Source: Onchocerca lupi
Lineage: Eukaryota; Nematoda; Chromadorea; Rhabditida; Onchocercidae
DNA length: 64,000 bases
Direction: 5' to 3'
NCBI GenBank assembly: GCA_028564675.1
Contig: JAOVVO010000171.1
Location: 62,001-126,000 of the forward strand
Below the pieces are notes generated by a model. It ran no database searches and was not told the DNA's origin. It saw only the letters and a program-made list of their open reading frames with translations. Position 1 is the first letter of the stretch. Each line of letters begins with the position of its first letter. Below are positions 51,172-64,000 of the stretch, one piece after another. The position numbers were made by a program, and so were the translations under genes.

Positions 51172-54100
51172 TATTTTAGCAATCTAAAATTGACATAAAT
51201 CTTAATTTGTAGCATCATTTTTCTTCAAAAAATTGGTTGTATAATATCATAAAAACAAATTTCAAAAAAGCCATTATTGCAGGATATTTTTGCTAATTAA
51301 AGGTAAAATTTATAGAAAGAAGTGACACTTGGGCTTTAAGAGTTTTTTTTCCAGTTTTCTATTAAATATATGCAAACCAAAATAGTGAATGCACGTTTTG
51401 CAGTTGAAATTTATAACTTCCAAACTAGATTAAAATTAAATCGATATGGCGTAAGTTGTCATTCACTTATATGAAATTCATAAAGATTTGAAAAAATAAA
51501 CTTAATAATTTGAGATGACGTTTATCGATGAAATTTAATTGAAGCAATAACTCGAAGTTCCAATAAATTATTGCAGAACTGCCGCTATCAGCAGAATGAC
51601 ATTTGATTACCTCTGATATCAAGAAGCTATTCATTCAAATGAGATGAATCCAATCTTTCCAAAACAATATAATAAACGTTATAATCAAAAATGATATGTT
51701 CTAGGAGAAAATAACGATTTCTTAGGAAAGTCAACTTAAACAACTTAAAAATGAAAATCAACTTATTTTGCATATATCGAGAAAAAATAATTTGAAAATG
51801 CCCAAAGGTTTTTAAATATCTTTTCAATTCTGTAAATTACAGTACCGAAAGATCAAAATAAATTATTAACTGAGCCGAAATAGAGATTAATATTTCCACA
51901 AAGGAATGTTTGGAGAGAGAAAATCATTCTATTTGTAAATTATAAGGAAAACTTTTTTGTATGAAAATTTGGATTGAGTAATTCTAGTCTTCTTGAAATT
52001 TCGATAAAATTTCATTTAAAGCTCTGCAATATAGTAATTTAGATTTCCGAAATTTCTATCCTTTCAGTTTAATTTGTTTCCCTACCGTATCGATTCATCT
52101 CATTGTGTGTATAGCTACAAATTCAAATTCTATTTGCTGAAGAAAGTCAGCAGAATGATTGAAATTTTTCATAAATTTAGTCACTAATATAACTAATGAA
52201 TAAATTTCTTCTCGAACTTGAATAAAACCTTTTCATTAGTACGAAAATATGTTCTGAAAGGGAAAAAATTAAAGGTCAATGATGGAAAATCAAAGAAGAA
52301 TATGTAGATGGAAAAACAGCACTCGACCTCGGTCTACATAGCTGTTCTCGAACTCTTAATCCCTCCTACTTCAAATAATTTGAAATATGATGGATGTCAA
52401 CAATAATAAGAAACGCTTTTATAAATAATACTTCTGTTCTCGTTACTTTTAATGATATATGATATGCAATAGTATTTAACCTGTAAAACATTTTAAAAAA
52501 CGTATTGTTGAGATGATTTCTGACTGAATTAAAAATCAGTTTTAGCAACATTTGTTCATTTATAAGATTCCATTTGATGTGAAATTTCTGGAAGCAACAA
52601 GATATTTTTTATTACTGATCTTCGAAGATTTTAACGAATAATTTTGATTGAATAATTTTGTGGGCCAATTTTGTATGTATTTAAGTAAACAGTTGATTTT
52701 TTATGAAAGATTCAATATATCTGAATCGCTTTCATTCCAACGAAATATTTTGAATTTTCGGAGAAAATTTAAGTAATAGTCAATTAGAAAAGGCTTGGGC
52801 ATGGACTTCTGTTGGATTGGAATTAAAAATCAAAAAATATGAATATTGCTAGTTTGCTCACACTCTGCTCCTTTGACTATTCTTGCTGATAACAAAACTA
52901 TTCTTACCATTCTCTTGTTTTAAAACTTTTGAACTCAAGAAATGTCGGAACCGTTTTGGATTTTAGTAAGTTTAAAATTAAAAACAGATTGATTTTATTA
53001 TATTTTTGATACTTTTTGAGGTAGCAGAGAAACTGTATCAAATAAATAACTAAAAAACTTTGAATTCCACGAATAAAACTGAAATTAGTAAATCACCACA
53101 TGTGTATTCTCTTCAAGATGTTTCATGAATATGATGATCCAACATTTATATTTTGTTATGATGATTCAATTATATTTTTAATGAGTTTTAATTGGAGCAA
53201 CTAAAATTCAGAATAAATGATTGAACTATATATTCAAATATAAATAAAATATTTATGGAATTTTGCATTACATGTTATTTCATTTCAGATCAAATTTTAT
53301 TAAATTAGCATTTTTATTTATTTCTCTATTGTGAAACATTTTACAAACTTCGCTGTTTGATTGGATTTAGAAATAATCAGAGAGAATCGATAAAACATAA
53401 ATAGCAGTTGTTTAATCAATCATTATATATTTTTTGGTTATCAGCATATATGTATTTACATTATTCTTTTTGTTACTTTCGAAGTTGAAAAAATCCTCAT
53501 TTATTAACGCAAATTTAAACTCTAGTTCCAACAATGCAAAGACATTTGAAATAATATATCGTAATTCAATTCTGATAAGTTTTATGATGATGTTGTAAAT
53601 GAATTACAATCGAATAGTATAATAATGTATTAAAAGATAGAATACACTTTACCATCCTTATGAAATGCTTTTATCGAAGAAATGAAAACGTATGCTTATG
53701 GAGAAAGAAATTTATGACATTAATTAAATCGAGTAATTTTCACTTTCCGTATGTTCAGGAAATTAGAAACCTTGAAATTTCGACTAGTATTTTTTGCAAG
53801 AGCTCATTAAGTTTTGCATTTTTTTCGTTTAATTTGTTGTTACATGACAGGATGGAATATGAAATTCCACTTGAAAATTCATCAACAGATATCTTAAATT
53901 ATGTCTTGATTATTGAAACAGCACTTATGGAATCAGTCACTTAGATTCATAAAATCATCTTTATTAGATGAAGTTGATAAACTGAAGTATTTTTAGAAGT
54001 TGTCGATCATCGATAAATATTACACAATTAACAGATTTATTATTTGGGATTAAACTTGAATAAAATCGAAAACGAACAAAGAAATTGATACATTGCAGTT

Positions 54101-57100
54101 CTTAATTTCTGACCTTTCCAATTTTTATCATTGAAAACAGTCGCGTTAACTGAAACATAAGGAATTTGAAAATATCACTTTGCGTGCATCATTGTCTCTC
54201 CTAAACAAAAGGACCGACAGATCCCAAACGATATAATTGGGAATGAATTATTTCTGATTCGCAAGAGAAGCAATTATGAGATAATTTCCAGAAGTGTTAT
54301 TTCGTTGTGACAAGACAATGTCACCCTGTATAATTTACGATTTTTTGAAAGAAACAGATATTAAACCGAGGTGGATCGCTAATTAATCTATGAGAAAAAA
54401 ACGATTTCGAAATCCTTCTTTCTATAATAAAAGGAAATGGATGATAGATATGAATCATCAATTTTGCACTAATTAATTGCATCTCAGCAGAATCAGTGAA
54501 TTCCAAATTTTATTCTCCAGAAATCTTCAAGTTTAGACTTCAGTTGTATGGAAGATATATCAATTGGTCATAGAATGGAAAGAAGAAATTTCTTTAATAA
54601 CAAATTTTGTCAAGTAAGAATTAATCATTAATATCAAAGACAGATGGGAAATAGACGAAAGATAAGTCGCCAGATGAAAGTCGCCCTTGATTTGGTGAAT
54701 AAATGAAAAAAATTTCTTTCAGAGAACTATGTTTTTGACCAATTATGGGTTTTATGACAATTTGCTAATTTAATTTGTATCTTCTTTAACGGATTTACCA
54801 TTTTTAGTGTGATATATTCATTCATTAATGATATTCAATACTTCAATAAATTACTGAAATATTTGCTCAGCAATTCCATATTTTAGATTCATTTGCTTTA
54901 AATGCAAATTTCCATTTAGGTAGTGATCAAAGTTACTTTATATTTCAACATTTCATTACAGTAAAGATTTCTACTGTTTTTAATTCATCTTTAAGTGGAT
55001 CGTAGAATTTTCTGATTTTCAGTCATACTCTCTTCAGAAAAAGTTTTCTGCCTACTAAATTATAATAAATTTATCATGAATTTTAGAAAAAAAATCTGCA
55101 ATAAAAATAGTAAGAATTACAAAAAGAAATTTCAATTTATTTCAGATCAGAAAAAAGATTTAACAAAAATACAAATGGAAAAGACATATCTTTGGTCAAA
55201 ATTAACAAGTAACTGTTAAATTGTTCGTGAATAGTGAATATTTGCAGTTTTAATAATCGATCAATTATCATTATTTCTGATAGCACTTGTTTTACCTAAA
55301 ACGAAGCATCTGGAAGTAATAATCATTGAAGTTTTTTTTTTTTTCTGATGGAAATACTAGTGCAAATAGAATTTAGTTACTTGCATAGAATTTTATCGAT
55401 TAACCGAATCCCTCCCAAATTCATTTCTTTCCACAATTTGACCTCATTGAAAGAAAACCAATAATTGCTAAATCATTCACATTCATTTGGGAGAATGTTA
55501 AATGGATAATTTCATACAAGCAAATGAAGAAGCATATTATTTATGTCTGGATTCGAAACATGCGCTGTATCCAAGACGAATACTTCGCCATTTAAAAGAA
55601 AAGATGATAGAAAAATGTTGATTGCAGTAAAGTAAAGCTGTGAAATAAAAAATCTAGAAGACGCAGCTCATTTAGAAGAAAAATGGAAAACAAAGTACTA
55701 CTTCGATCATTTCGAACTATCTTTTTAGAAAAATATAACTTTTCTAACTGAATCTTTATAGAAAAAAAGCAGTAAATTTCGAAAACAAGTTAAGATTTGC
55801 AAAAGTTTATTTACTACAAATGAATAACATGAAATAATAAAGGATTTACAAGAGAAGAAAAATATTTTTGAAAAATTTTAGAAATATTTGTAGTCAAATA
55901 TATGCTTATAAATCCATTTGTTGTTTATGAAGAGAAGATTTTTTCATATTGAAAGAAAATAAATGTTTAAAAGTTGGAAAATTTGATCATCATATATATG
56001 TATATATAATTAGAAGTTAGCGTATTAGCATTTTTCACTGGAATACTGAATTAAATTATACTTGGGTTTTTGCAATATCTATTTAAGTATTTTTATTTAA
56101 AGTTATATGACTTTTGTTCGTTGGATTGAATATATTAGAAAAAATTAAAGAAAAAGTAAAAAATTTTTATGAAAGTTCCGTCGGCACAGTTTGCATCATC
56201 AAATAAATTTGAGATTTGTAAAACTTCTGAAAAAGTCAACAATTTTTCTATTTTCATGATAAATCTTCATGTATTTCAGACTTATCACACTGTAAAAGTA
56301 AGTAAAGATTATCAGATGATAAAATTTTAGAATCAAAGAAAAGTGATTTTCTCATAATTAACATTGTTCATTTATACCAACACTATTTCTATTTTAGTAC
56401 TAACTGGTCTAATTGAATAGCATCTTTCGTATTAGTTTGATTTAATATCTTTGAGTGGAATATTTGTATAATTAAATGCAAATCCTACAACATCCCATTT
56501 TTATAATTTTAAATATTATTTAAAAAGGCATTACCCATTTGCTCCTCCCATGATTTTCCTACTAAATATGACATTATATTTTCCTTTAAATATTTAATTT
56601 CAAAATAAATTGGTATTATCACAATAATATAAATATAATGGAAGAAAGAAAAAAGAAATAAAAATTGTTATTCATAAAGTTTTAATAACTATGCAACGCT
56701 AAGAAAATAATTGTAAAAGATCAGGTAACACGTAACTTTTTTTTTTCGCTTATTTCATGAATCATTGTATATTTCATCATAAATTTACAAATTATTATAA
56801 AATAACAGATAACACATAAATAATTTTTTTCATAAAACATTGTATATTTTAATACAATTTTATAAGATAAGGGAAATGTCTGTAGAAATCATGTCATACT
56901 TAAATACCTTTTTCTTCTTTAATCATTCCATATTTCAAAATAAGTTTTCTAAATTATAGTAAAAAAAATTATGCAAAACGTGAATACTTTCTTTCGTTTA
57001 TTATCATTGCATCATTAAATCATGATATCATTTAATTGTTTCAGTGATAATAGATGAATGGTCCCATATAAAACGAATTGTATCATCATTTTAGCTTCAA

Positions 57101-57770
57101 AAACGATCAGCTTCAACAATATAGATGATTTTTTATCAAATTTTTGTCAGAAATATTCAATTAAAATTGAAGAAAAAAATAGAATGGATAAACCAAATCC
57201 TTTATACTGAATTTTTGTATAGGATTAATCAGTTATATATGGAAATTTGAACATTTTGAACAAAGATTGATACGATAAGTATCTCGTTTTTGCTATAATG
57301 TTCCGTTTCTTTTTTTTTTTACCATCATTTCAGATAATCATTTCTATATATACGAAGGAAAAAGATAATGCGAAAGATTATATGTAAGAATTAAGAGAGA
57401 AGACAAAATTTACTCAATAAATATAATTTGTTCATTTTTTTTTCAATTTTAAATTTTATGTTATAGAATAAAAAAAAAAGAAAAAGAATTTGAATGATGG
57501 AAATTGTTATTTATTAAATAAGACTATTTTGACGAAATGTTTTTCTCAAGCAATAATTTGCATTATGTTATGTATTATTATTTGCATGTTTTAATCTTTC
57601 GTTTTTAAATCTTTCACTTTTTCATCTTCCATGTCTTTTATCTTTTTACGTTTTAATCTTTCATTTTTGAACTTTTCACATTTTTATCTTCATGTTTTAG
57701 TCTTTACATATCGGTCATATCCTTTTTCCATTTTTACTTTGCATGTCTTTTGTTGTTGTTAATTGCATGA
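51172..57770. other. About 6.6 kb with no supported gene
   Basis: AT-rich sequence upstream of the cassette gene (probable promoter just after 51184, or the outron of a trans-spliced transcript). Open frames such as 51627-51827 (-), 52366-52551 (-), 53660-53944 (+) and 54321-54506 (-) lack splice partners or recognisable motifs. Confidence 0.4.
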
Positions 57771-58029
57771 ATGCATGTTGTATAACGTTGCATTCAAATT
57801 GGGCGTTTTTTTCATTTAAGTATATCTAATTTTTTTTATCCTTCACAAAGCGGTAGGTAAAAGCAGGTGAGCGAATTTAATTGACCGCGCCTACGCTATT
57901 ACTTGCCACACAACGCTTCAAGTTATTCCCAATTGCTTTCAAATTTTGAAACAACTTTGCATTCAAATAGGCGCGTGTTTCCAGATAGATATTTTACTTT
58001 TTTTTAACCTATCACAACCGTGACAGATT
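57771..58029 (+). mobile_element. 5' non-coding end of the + strand Helitron
   Basis: Contains two copies of the reverse complement of the attcgaatgcaacgttg subrepeat (near 57784 and 57957) with the tttgaaa…ttttga arm and ggcgcgtgtttccagatag, in the orientation expected for a 5' end preceding the Rep fragment. The extreme 5' TCTATATAAATAAAA terminus is not preserved. Confidence 0.6.
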
Positions 58030-59215
58030 CAAACGAAATCGATGATGTAATATGCGCTGAAATACCATTTCCGATATCGATGAGGATTTGTATGAAGTTG
58101 TAACGAAAATTGCGGTACACTGATTCCAAATTCACCATGCATGAAGAGGGAAATTGTTCTAAGAGATATATATTTTCGAGAAATAATCTCCAATAGAGTT
58201 ACAGATGGATATCCTTTATACAGAAGGAAGTCAGCAGAAGATAGCAGTAAATTAATAACTATAAAAATGCAGAAAGATAACATCGAAGTAGATAATTATT
58301 GGGTTGTACTTTATTCGCTTTTGCTATTAAAAATATATAAAGCTGAAATACTCTACTTTGTGGAGACTCGTAAAGATTTTAAATTAACTATACAAATATG
58401 AGTTTCCAGCTGCAAAACAATCGATCAGCTGAGATATTCTCACATAAGCTGTTGGAAGTTGAAATAGAAAGATGTCGGTTGATCAGATCTCAGTTTGACG
58501 AATTTCATTGCCTCAAAACTTCTGTAATTTAGTGACGGAAAAAGAGGAATTGATTGAAAAAGTATTTCCAATATTCAAACCAATCATAAGAATCACGACT
58601 GGCTGAGTAAACGAGCTATTCTTACGGCCAAGAATAAGGATTTCTATGAACTTAACAATATTATCCAGTCTAACATTCAAAGTGAGACAATCAAATACAA
58701 TTCCGTTGACTGGGCAGATGAAGCAGTTAATTCTCCAGTAGAATTTTTGAATTCACTTGATTTGCCAGAGATCCATAGCACAAGCTGCGATTGAAAATTG
58801 ACCTGCCAATTATCATATTATGGAATATCAACCGATCAAAACTTTGCAACGGTACGCAGCTTGCAGTAAAAAAAATTAATGAGAAATGTCGCAGAAACAA
58901 TCTTGACAGGACCTTTCAAAGATGAAAATGTCCTTATTCCTCGCATAACTATTATTCCAACAGAATTGCTATTTCAATTTGAGAGATTACAATTCATTAT
59001 TCTATTGGATGCTTGCGATCTTTGTCAACAAAAATTCTCAAGTTCAATCTTTAGAATTATGTGGTTTAGATCTAGAGATGGATTGCTTCTCACATGGTCA
59101 ATTATATGTTGTATGTTCTAAAGTCGGCAAACCAAATAAACTCCATATCTATACAGATAATGGAACAATTAAAAATATTGTATACCCACATGCATTGTGA
59201 AATTAAACGTATTCG
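58030..59215 (+). pseudogene. Helitron Rep/helicase gene, deleted and frameshifted
   Basis: From 58030 to about 58345 the + strand keeps Helitron Rep-region motifs in shifting frames: DDVICAEIP, DEDLYEVVTK, GNCSKRY, DGYPLYRRKSAED and EVDNYWVVLYSLLLLKIYKA. The rest of Rep and the N-terminal helicase motifs are deleted. From about 58510 the helicase C-terminal part resumes: NFCNLVTEKEELIEKVFP, NHKNHDWLSKRAILTAKNKD, VEFLNSLDLPE, KLCNGTQLAVKK, ETILTGPFKDENVLIPRI, QSLELCGLDLEMDCFSHGQL and NKLHIYTDNGTIKNIVY. At least three frameshifts and several stops are present. Together with the - strand copy at 44-45 kb, which keeps the N-terminal helicase half, it covers most of the family's helicase. Confidence 0.92.
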
Positions 59216-59506
59216 AAACGTGTTCTATCTCTTTTCTTTCTTTTTTGCCCAACCAGATTTAGTTACAGCAATATGTGTACATAAAAAGCATACAAAAAAC
59301 ATGTGCGTATTCGAATGCAACTTTTTGTAAAATTTCAAAGCCATAAATAAGAACCTTCGAACATCTTAGATTTTGAACTAATTTAGATAAGGCGCCTGTT
59401 TAAGAAATTTCGGAGATTTAAGATTTTGAGACAAAGAATACTTGCATTTTTACTTAAATAGAACAGCAGTGCCCGGCAACGCTCTGCGTGGTCGAATACG
59501 GCTAGT
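59216..59506 (+). mobile_element. 3' non-coding end and terminus of the + strand Helitron
   Basis: After the helicase stop the sequence matches 42260-42478. It has an inverted copy of the subrepeat (gtattcgaatgcaact near 59310), the ataaggcgcctgtttaagaa block, then a G+C-rich tail (gcccggcaacgctctgcgtgg) ending at CTAG|T (59502-59506). A structured tail followed by CTAG is the known 3' end form of Helitrons, which insert next to a T. Confidence 0.68.
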
Positions 59507-60768
59507 AATCATATATTCCTTCAAAAAGTATCAGCACATTGCCCTTGTCTGCATACGTGTAGATCTCTTGCCAATTTCAGTTTCTATTAAAAAAATTTAT
59601 GAAATAGGAATGGATAGATAGCTTAAAGAATTTAACAAACGAAATGGACTGAAAGAATCACTGAAGACAGAGAAGCCAAGGAGAAAATTATTTCAGTTCT
59701 ATTCCATAACACACACATACACACACACACACACACATACACACACTCACACACTCCATACAATGCAAACAGACATTGCTTATTTTGTACAAATTCTTTC
59801 TTTATACTCATTCTTCTCGATAATCAAACATAATCAGTTAATTTCAAGCATTTATAAATTTGTTGTATAGTGCTAATAAAACTATCGGATATTCCATTCA
59901 TTATATGATTATGGAATATAATGTAGCATGGAAAGTTTACACAAATACCGAAATTTTATTAACATCGCACTTAAAGAGCATAAAATGATAAAACAGAATT
60001 TGATTATGATGCAGTCATACAGAATTTACAACGGAACGCAAAATTTAAGACTGTAAAAATAAGTATGATATTAGGTGACTTTTACAGGATATCATAAAAA
60101 GAATGATTATTCTATTAAAAAATTTCTTAAACAATTGATCATTAGAATGAAAGGGCACTTTTTCATCTTTCAATATTCATTGTTTTTTGTCTTCCATGAA
60201 TTCTGTACTTGGATCATATGCTTTGATATTACTTATTGAAAAGTTTAAAGAGAGTATTACATATATTAACAATATCACTGTCTAGCTATCACTAACTTGG
60301 CATAAAATTTTGCTTGTTTTTTTTACAAAAAAAAGAAGAACGAAAAAAAACGTGGGTGAAAGAAATAGATTAAGAAATGTGTTGAAAAAAGTAATATTTA
60401 TAAAAAAGGATCAGAACATAGAGCGATCTAAACAAATATTTGACAAAGGAAACAAAAATGGAAATTTCATTGTAATGTAATTGTTTTTCATGGATTTTAT
60501 AGCATAATGCGCAATATTTGTCTTATTTTTTTCTGCTGCTATTCCATCTTTTTTTCCTTTTTGATATAATTAAAGCGAATAGCTGAAAAGGAAATTGGAC
60601 ACTTTTGATTATCTCATCTATTATTATACATACATTTTGCTGAATTTTGTATTGTTTAATTCAACTTGTGTAATGCAGTCCAGATTTTTATGTGTAAGTT
60701 CGAAATTCGGAATATTATGAACTTGATAAGTTTCAGTTTCATGCATGATTAGTTTCTCCATTTTTAAG
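59507..60768. other. Spacer with no gene resolved
   Basis: Contains the (CA)n microsatellite at 59708-59756. The - strand frame 60818-60624 overlaps the last exon of the receptor gene in another frame and is probably a shadow, though an alternative C-terminus there cannot be excluded. Confidence 0.4.
59708..59756. repeat. (CA)n microsatellite
   Basis: About 49 bases of ac/ca dinucleotide with a few tac and ctc interruptions. Confidence 0.9.
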
Positions 60769-63170
60769 AATTTAGTTTTGTTTTTAGCGTTTGAATTGAT
60801 TTGACTTCCGCAGTCCACTTTTTTCTGGTGAACAATGAAAATGTTGCACGGCGAAATGGCTCACATGCGAAAATAGTAATCAAAACAATGAAGATCAACC
60901 GCATCTAAAATTAAGTAACGCTGAAAATTTCATCAGGAGAAATTCACACTACAAATGACAAAAGATAATCAATGATGAAATAAGCAAGTAATTTCTTAAT
61001 TGATTACCCGACGAAAAAAAAAATTCACTATACTGAGCATAGAAATGAACTTATTCACAGCCAAATTGCCTTTACAACCAGTGAACATACAAATAATCTC
61101 TTTGCATGTATAAACTGAAATATGCTTGTATTAGACTCATCAATATTTTACTTTTGAGCACCAAAATTTGATATAATTCTGTCATCATGGAATTAAGATA
61201 TTAAGCTTTAATTTTGTTAGCATGCGATTCCTCCTTCAACAGTAAGAATATTGATAATTGAAAAGAATATTGATTTTATGTTTTTACTTTCGGTTGAAAT
61301 TTGAAGAAGATTGAAAGAATCTATGGCAGTAATTCTAGTAGAGATTATAAGCGCAATAAAATGCATCAATGTTTCGACAAGTTTTCTCCATCACTAATTG
61401 ACCCAAATTGATATTAGAATAATCAAACGATGAAAACTTACCAAAGGTTGGCAAAGTAATGACTTCAATGGAAAAAGCGTATATAACAAATGAATACAAA
61501 CGTTTCTGTTGTAATTTTGAAACTTGGACAGCATTAACCCCAAGCGGTTTGTATTTACTGATTTTAATCGATCCCTGCAACAGTGAATATCTCATTTGAA
61601 ATTCACTTTTCATCACAAGTCGTAATTCACCTCGAATGATGGAAGAAGTGTATGGTCAGTGAAAGTTTAAATGGAACTATTTTTCTTTTTTGGCATAGTT
61701 CCCATGAAAATTACTACCTCGTATGCTACTTATGATGATTATTAATACCAGAATGATTGATTCCAATATAAGATGATTTAGAATCTTGTAAAGTTTCAGA
61801 TTTTGCGAAATTTTACCATCAGAGCAACAATGAACGATGCGATAAACAATGTAATATGAGTCAAGTAATAAGGTATAAAATTCCCGAATTTGAAATCCAT
61901 TAGGATCGCAAAACTACCCCAAAGAAGTATCGAAATATGCAATACAGCATAATATGGTATCTGACTTCTGAAAAAAAATGGAAGAGAAGGATGGAACAGA
62001 AAGAACAATGATTTTCGCTCAAATCAAAATTATGCTTAGAAAGAAAAAAAAAAAACGAATGAGCATTTTTCCAGAAATCGACTACTAACATATTTCTTAT
62101 CTTACTTGAATATTGAAATTGTATCTTTACTATTTTAAAACCATGCGTTAAGTCAACAAACATATTATGAAGTCGTGAGTTATCGATCAAATGCAAGAAG
62201 AAGATTTGAAGAGTAATAAAATGAACTCACTTATTCGCAAATTTTTTTGCATAGAAAATAGGTTTCACGTAAGGTAAGTAAGAAACTATAGCTGCGTAAA
62301 GCATTAAAGCATGAAACCACATGAATCCAAGATTGGCATATGGTGCTGCCCATCTTCCAACATGAAAACTAGAAATACAGCGATTTCTTCTTATTTCATT
62401 AAGCATTTCAAAATTATTGCATTAATAAAATTTGCAATATTATTGAAATTTCAAGCAGACTGTTTGTAATGCAACGGACGAAGGATGTAACATTATAAAG
62501 CAGTTTTATCAAAAATGATGTATGCGGTAAGAATATTTTTTTAAATTTGAACAAAACTTACAAACGAAAATCGAAATAACAAAAATTTCTGATGAAAATT
62601 GTATCGGTTATGAAAGCAACAATAGCTGACGTAATGCATGGGAACATTACATTCAGTGTGAAATACTTGAAAAAACCATCTTTCACTTTCGCAAATGTTA
62701 AATATAATATGAAAGGAATAAAGACAAAGTTGCCAGTCGTTGTAATGTACGCAATTAAAATTTCCATGGTATACAGACATGCTAGAAAACGTGCTATCAT
62801 AATTTCTATCAGACAGAATATCTTTCTATTTTCTTTTATTGTTTTATGATATCAGAAAATAAAGTTTATCAGAATATCAAATTTACTTCATGGAAGCAGT
62901 GCTGATAATGATATAATTATACTGATTCTTAAATTTAAAAATGTAAGTTTGTTATAATAGATGGTAAGTTTCTCTTGAAACACTTTGTTCTTAAATCGAT
63001 TCGACATATTTTCGAGCAAAATTGTAAATTTTTGAATTCTTTATTACTCATCAAAGTTGGATTGCAGTTATTGACTTACAGCAATATAGACCCTGGCCTG
63101 CACATGGAGCATTCGAACGACGAGTGCCATTGAAGTAGTTACTGCCATTGTGATAAAAGGTGTCGTTCAT
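60769..63170 (-). CDS. Seven-transmembrane chemoreceptor-like GPCR (partly resolved)
   Basis: Exons joined in phase: 62825-62562, 62368-62231, 62129-62106 (a 24-base microexon), 61967-61817 and 61574-61442. A first exon 63170-63080 starts MNDTFYHNGSNYFNGT, with three N-glycosylation sequons typical of a receptor N-terminus. Its junction to the next exon is unresolved: a small exon near 62920-62880 may intervene. A last exon from about 60909 reads LIFIVLITIFACEPFRRATF followed by SLFTRKK and stops at 60769; this looks like TM7 plus helix 8. The exon between 61442 and 60909 is also missing from my model. At least five other hydrophobic helices are visible, and a basic loop (KISKYKP…KLQQKR) precedes TM6. 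The family is rhodopsin-like or nematode serpentine; I cannot place it further. The ATG follows a tttttag acceptor by four bases. Confidence 0.6.
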
Positions 63171-64000
63171 TTCGCTAAAAATAGTAATTTATTTTAACAT
63201 GAAACAGGTAGTCGAATTGAAATATCACGCAATTTTTTATTTAATATAGATGTATGCGGCTGTTGTTCTGATCATCTCGGCATATCAATGAAGTCGGAAT
63301 GATCAAAGCGATTAACATAAGTAATCTGTCTGCATAAGTTTGAAAAAAATCAAAAATAAATTGCTTTTCCTCATATCTCAAGATAGGCATCACAAAAAAT
63401 TTGAATTTAAATTATTTCTTTATTTTCAACATATTGCTCAAACTTCAATATTCAATTCAACATAAAAACTCGAATTTAGTTTGAAAACAAATATTGTAAT
63501 CTTATTTTATCACTATCAAAAGATATCGTTCCATCTATCCTTATTATATCAGCAACACGTTGAACAATGATATGACAGAACTACTTTTTGCAATAATAAT
63601 GATAGCAATATCATAATTAAGTACTTTATGCCACCTTAATCAGACAATACTGAAGCTATTACCCCGCCTCCTTCGGATTATTTATCGCTCGGCAAGATAT
63701 CATTTAAATTATTATGAAATTTCACTGAAGTAGATAGCATGAAACTTGAAATGCGGTAGCTACTATGCGATTTTTTGTGTATATTATGAGACTTGGTCAT
63801 CTGATGGAAATTAGTATTATCTGATCATTTCTGTCGATAATCTTTCTCGATGTTTGATTGATATTGGGAAGTAGAATGAAATTTCTAAGCAGTTGGAATC
63901 GTAAATCTGCTTCAGAATGCTAGCTATATAACATCCAGCATGTAACATTAAGAGATTTTAATAATTTTATCATTGAAAAAGGAAAATTTGATACATATTG
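63171..64000. other. Upstream flank of the receptor gene
   Basis: No gene is seen. It probably holds the promoter or outron of the - strand receptor gene. Confidence 0.4.

Noticed and set aside
58029..58283. - strand frame of 84 codons
   Set aside because: Antisense to the Helitron Rep fragment, whose DGYPLYRR and VDNYWVV motifs are on the + strand.
1..64000. tRNA, rRNA and CRISPR search by eye
   Set aside because: No GGTTCGAAtCC-type T-loop with matching arms, no rRNA-like block and no spaced identical repeats were seen. A tRNA scan could still find something I missed.

Overview
The window is AT-rich (roughly three quarters A+T by eye) eukaryotic DNA with small exons, gt-ag introns with T-rich tttcag-type acceptors, and long gene-poor stretches full of poly(A)/poly(T). 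Intron style, probable trans-splice acceptors just before start codons, a chemoreceptor-like 7TM gene and an NVL/mac-1 type AAA ATPase point to a nematode. A filarial or related spirurid is my best guess, but composition alone cannot prove it. Most long ORFs here are shadows or AT-rich noise, so the gene models below come from joining exons by splice sites and reading phase.

Layout. (1) 2.4-6.8 kb, + strand: a five-exon gene for a secreted or membrane-anchored protein of about 289 aa. (2) 7.3-7.7 kb: a short Helitron-derived repeat with a strong hairpin. (3) 7.7-28.7 kb: about 21 kb with no convincing gene. (4) 28.7-32.4 kb, + strand: a paralogue of the first gene (about 293 aa) with the same exon sizes and intron phases. 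(5) 33.2-33.5 kb: a decayed GATATCA-rich minisatellite. (6) 35.8-40.7 kb, - strand: a complete 17-exon NVL/mac-1 ATPase of 747 aa with two AAA domains. Just upstream lie a hairpin plus poly(A) insertion and a serine-rich possible terminal exon of another gene. (7) 41.6-45.9 kb: Helitron fragments in both orientations, including a broken Rep/helicase gene on the - strand. (8) 46.7-51.2 kb, - strand: a low-complexity Tyr/Ser/Asn/Gln-rich gene largely built from tandemly duplicated exon-intron cassettes. (9) 51.2-57.7 kb: no convincing gene. (10) 57.8-59.5 kb, + strand: a second broken Helitron with Rep and helicase fragments and a CTAG-type 3' end. (11) 60.8-63.2 kb, - strand: a partly resolved 7TM receptor gene.

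Functions. NVL is a nucleolar AAA ATPase of 60S ribosome biogenesis. The paralogue pair and the cassette gene belong to no family I recognise. The receptor is probably a sensory or neuromodulatory GPCR. I see no functional link between these genes. The main novelty is the cassette gene, the paralogue pair with no recognised family, and the mobile-element rearrangements between 40.8 and 46.1 kb.
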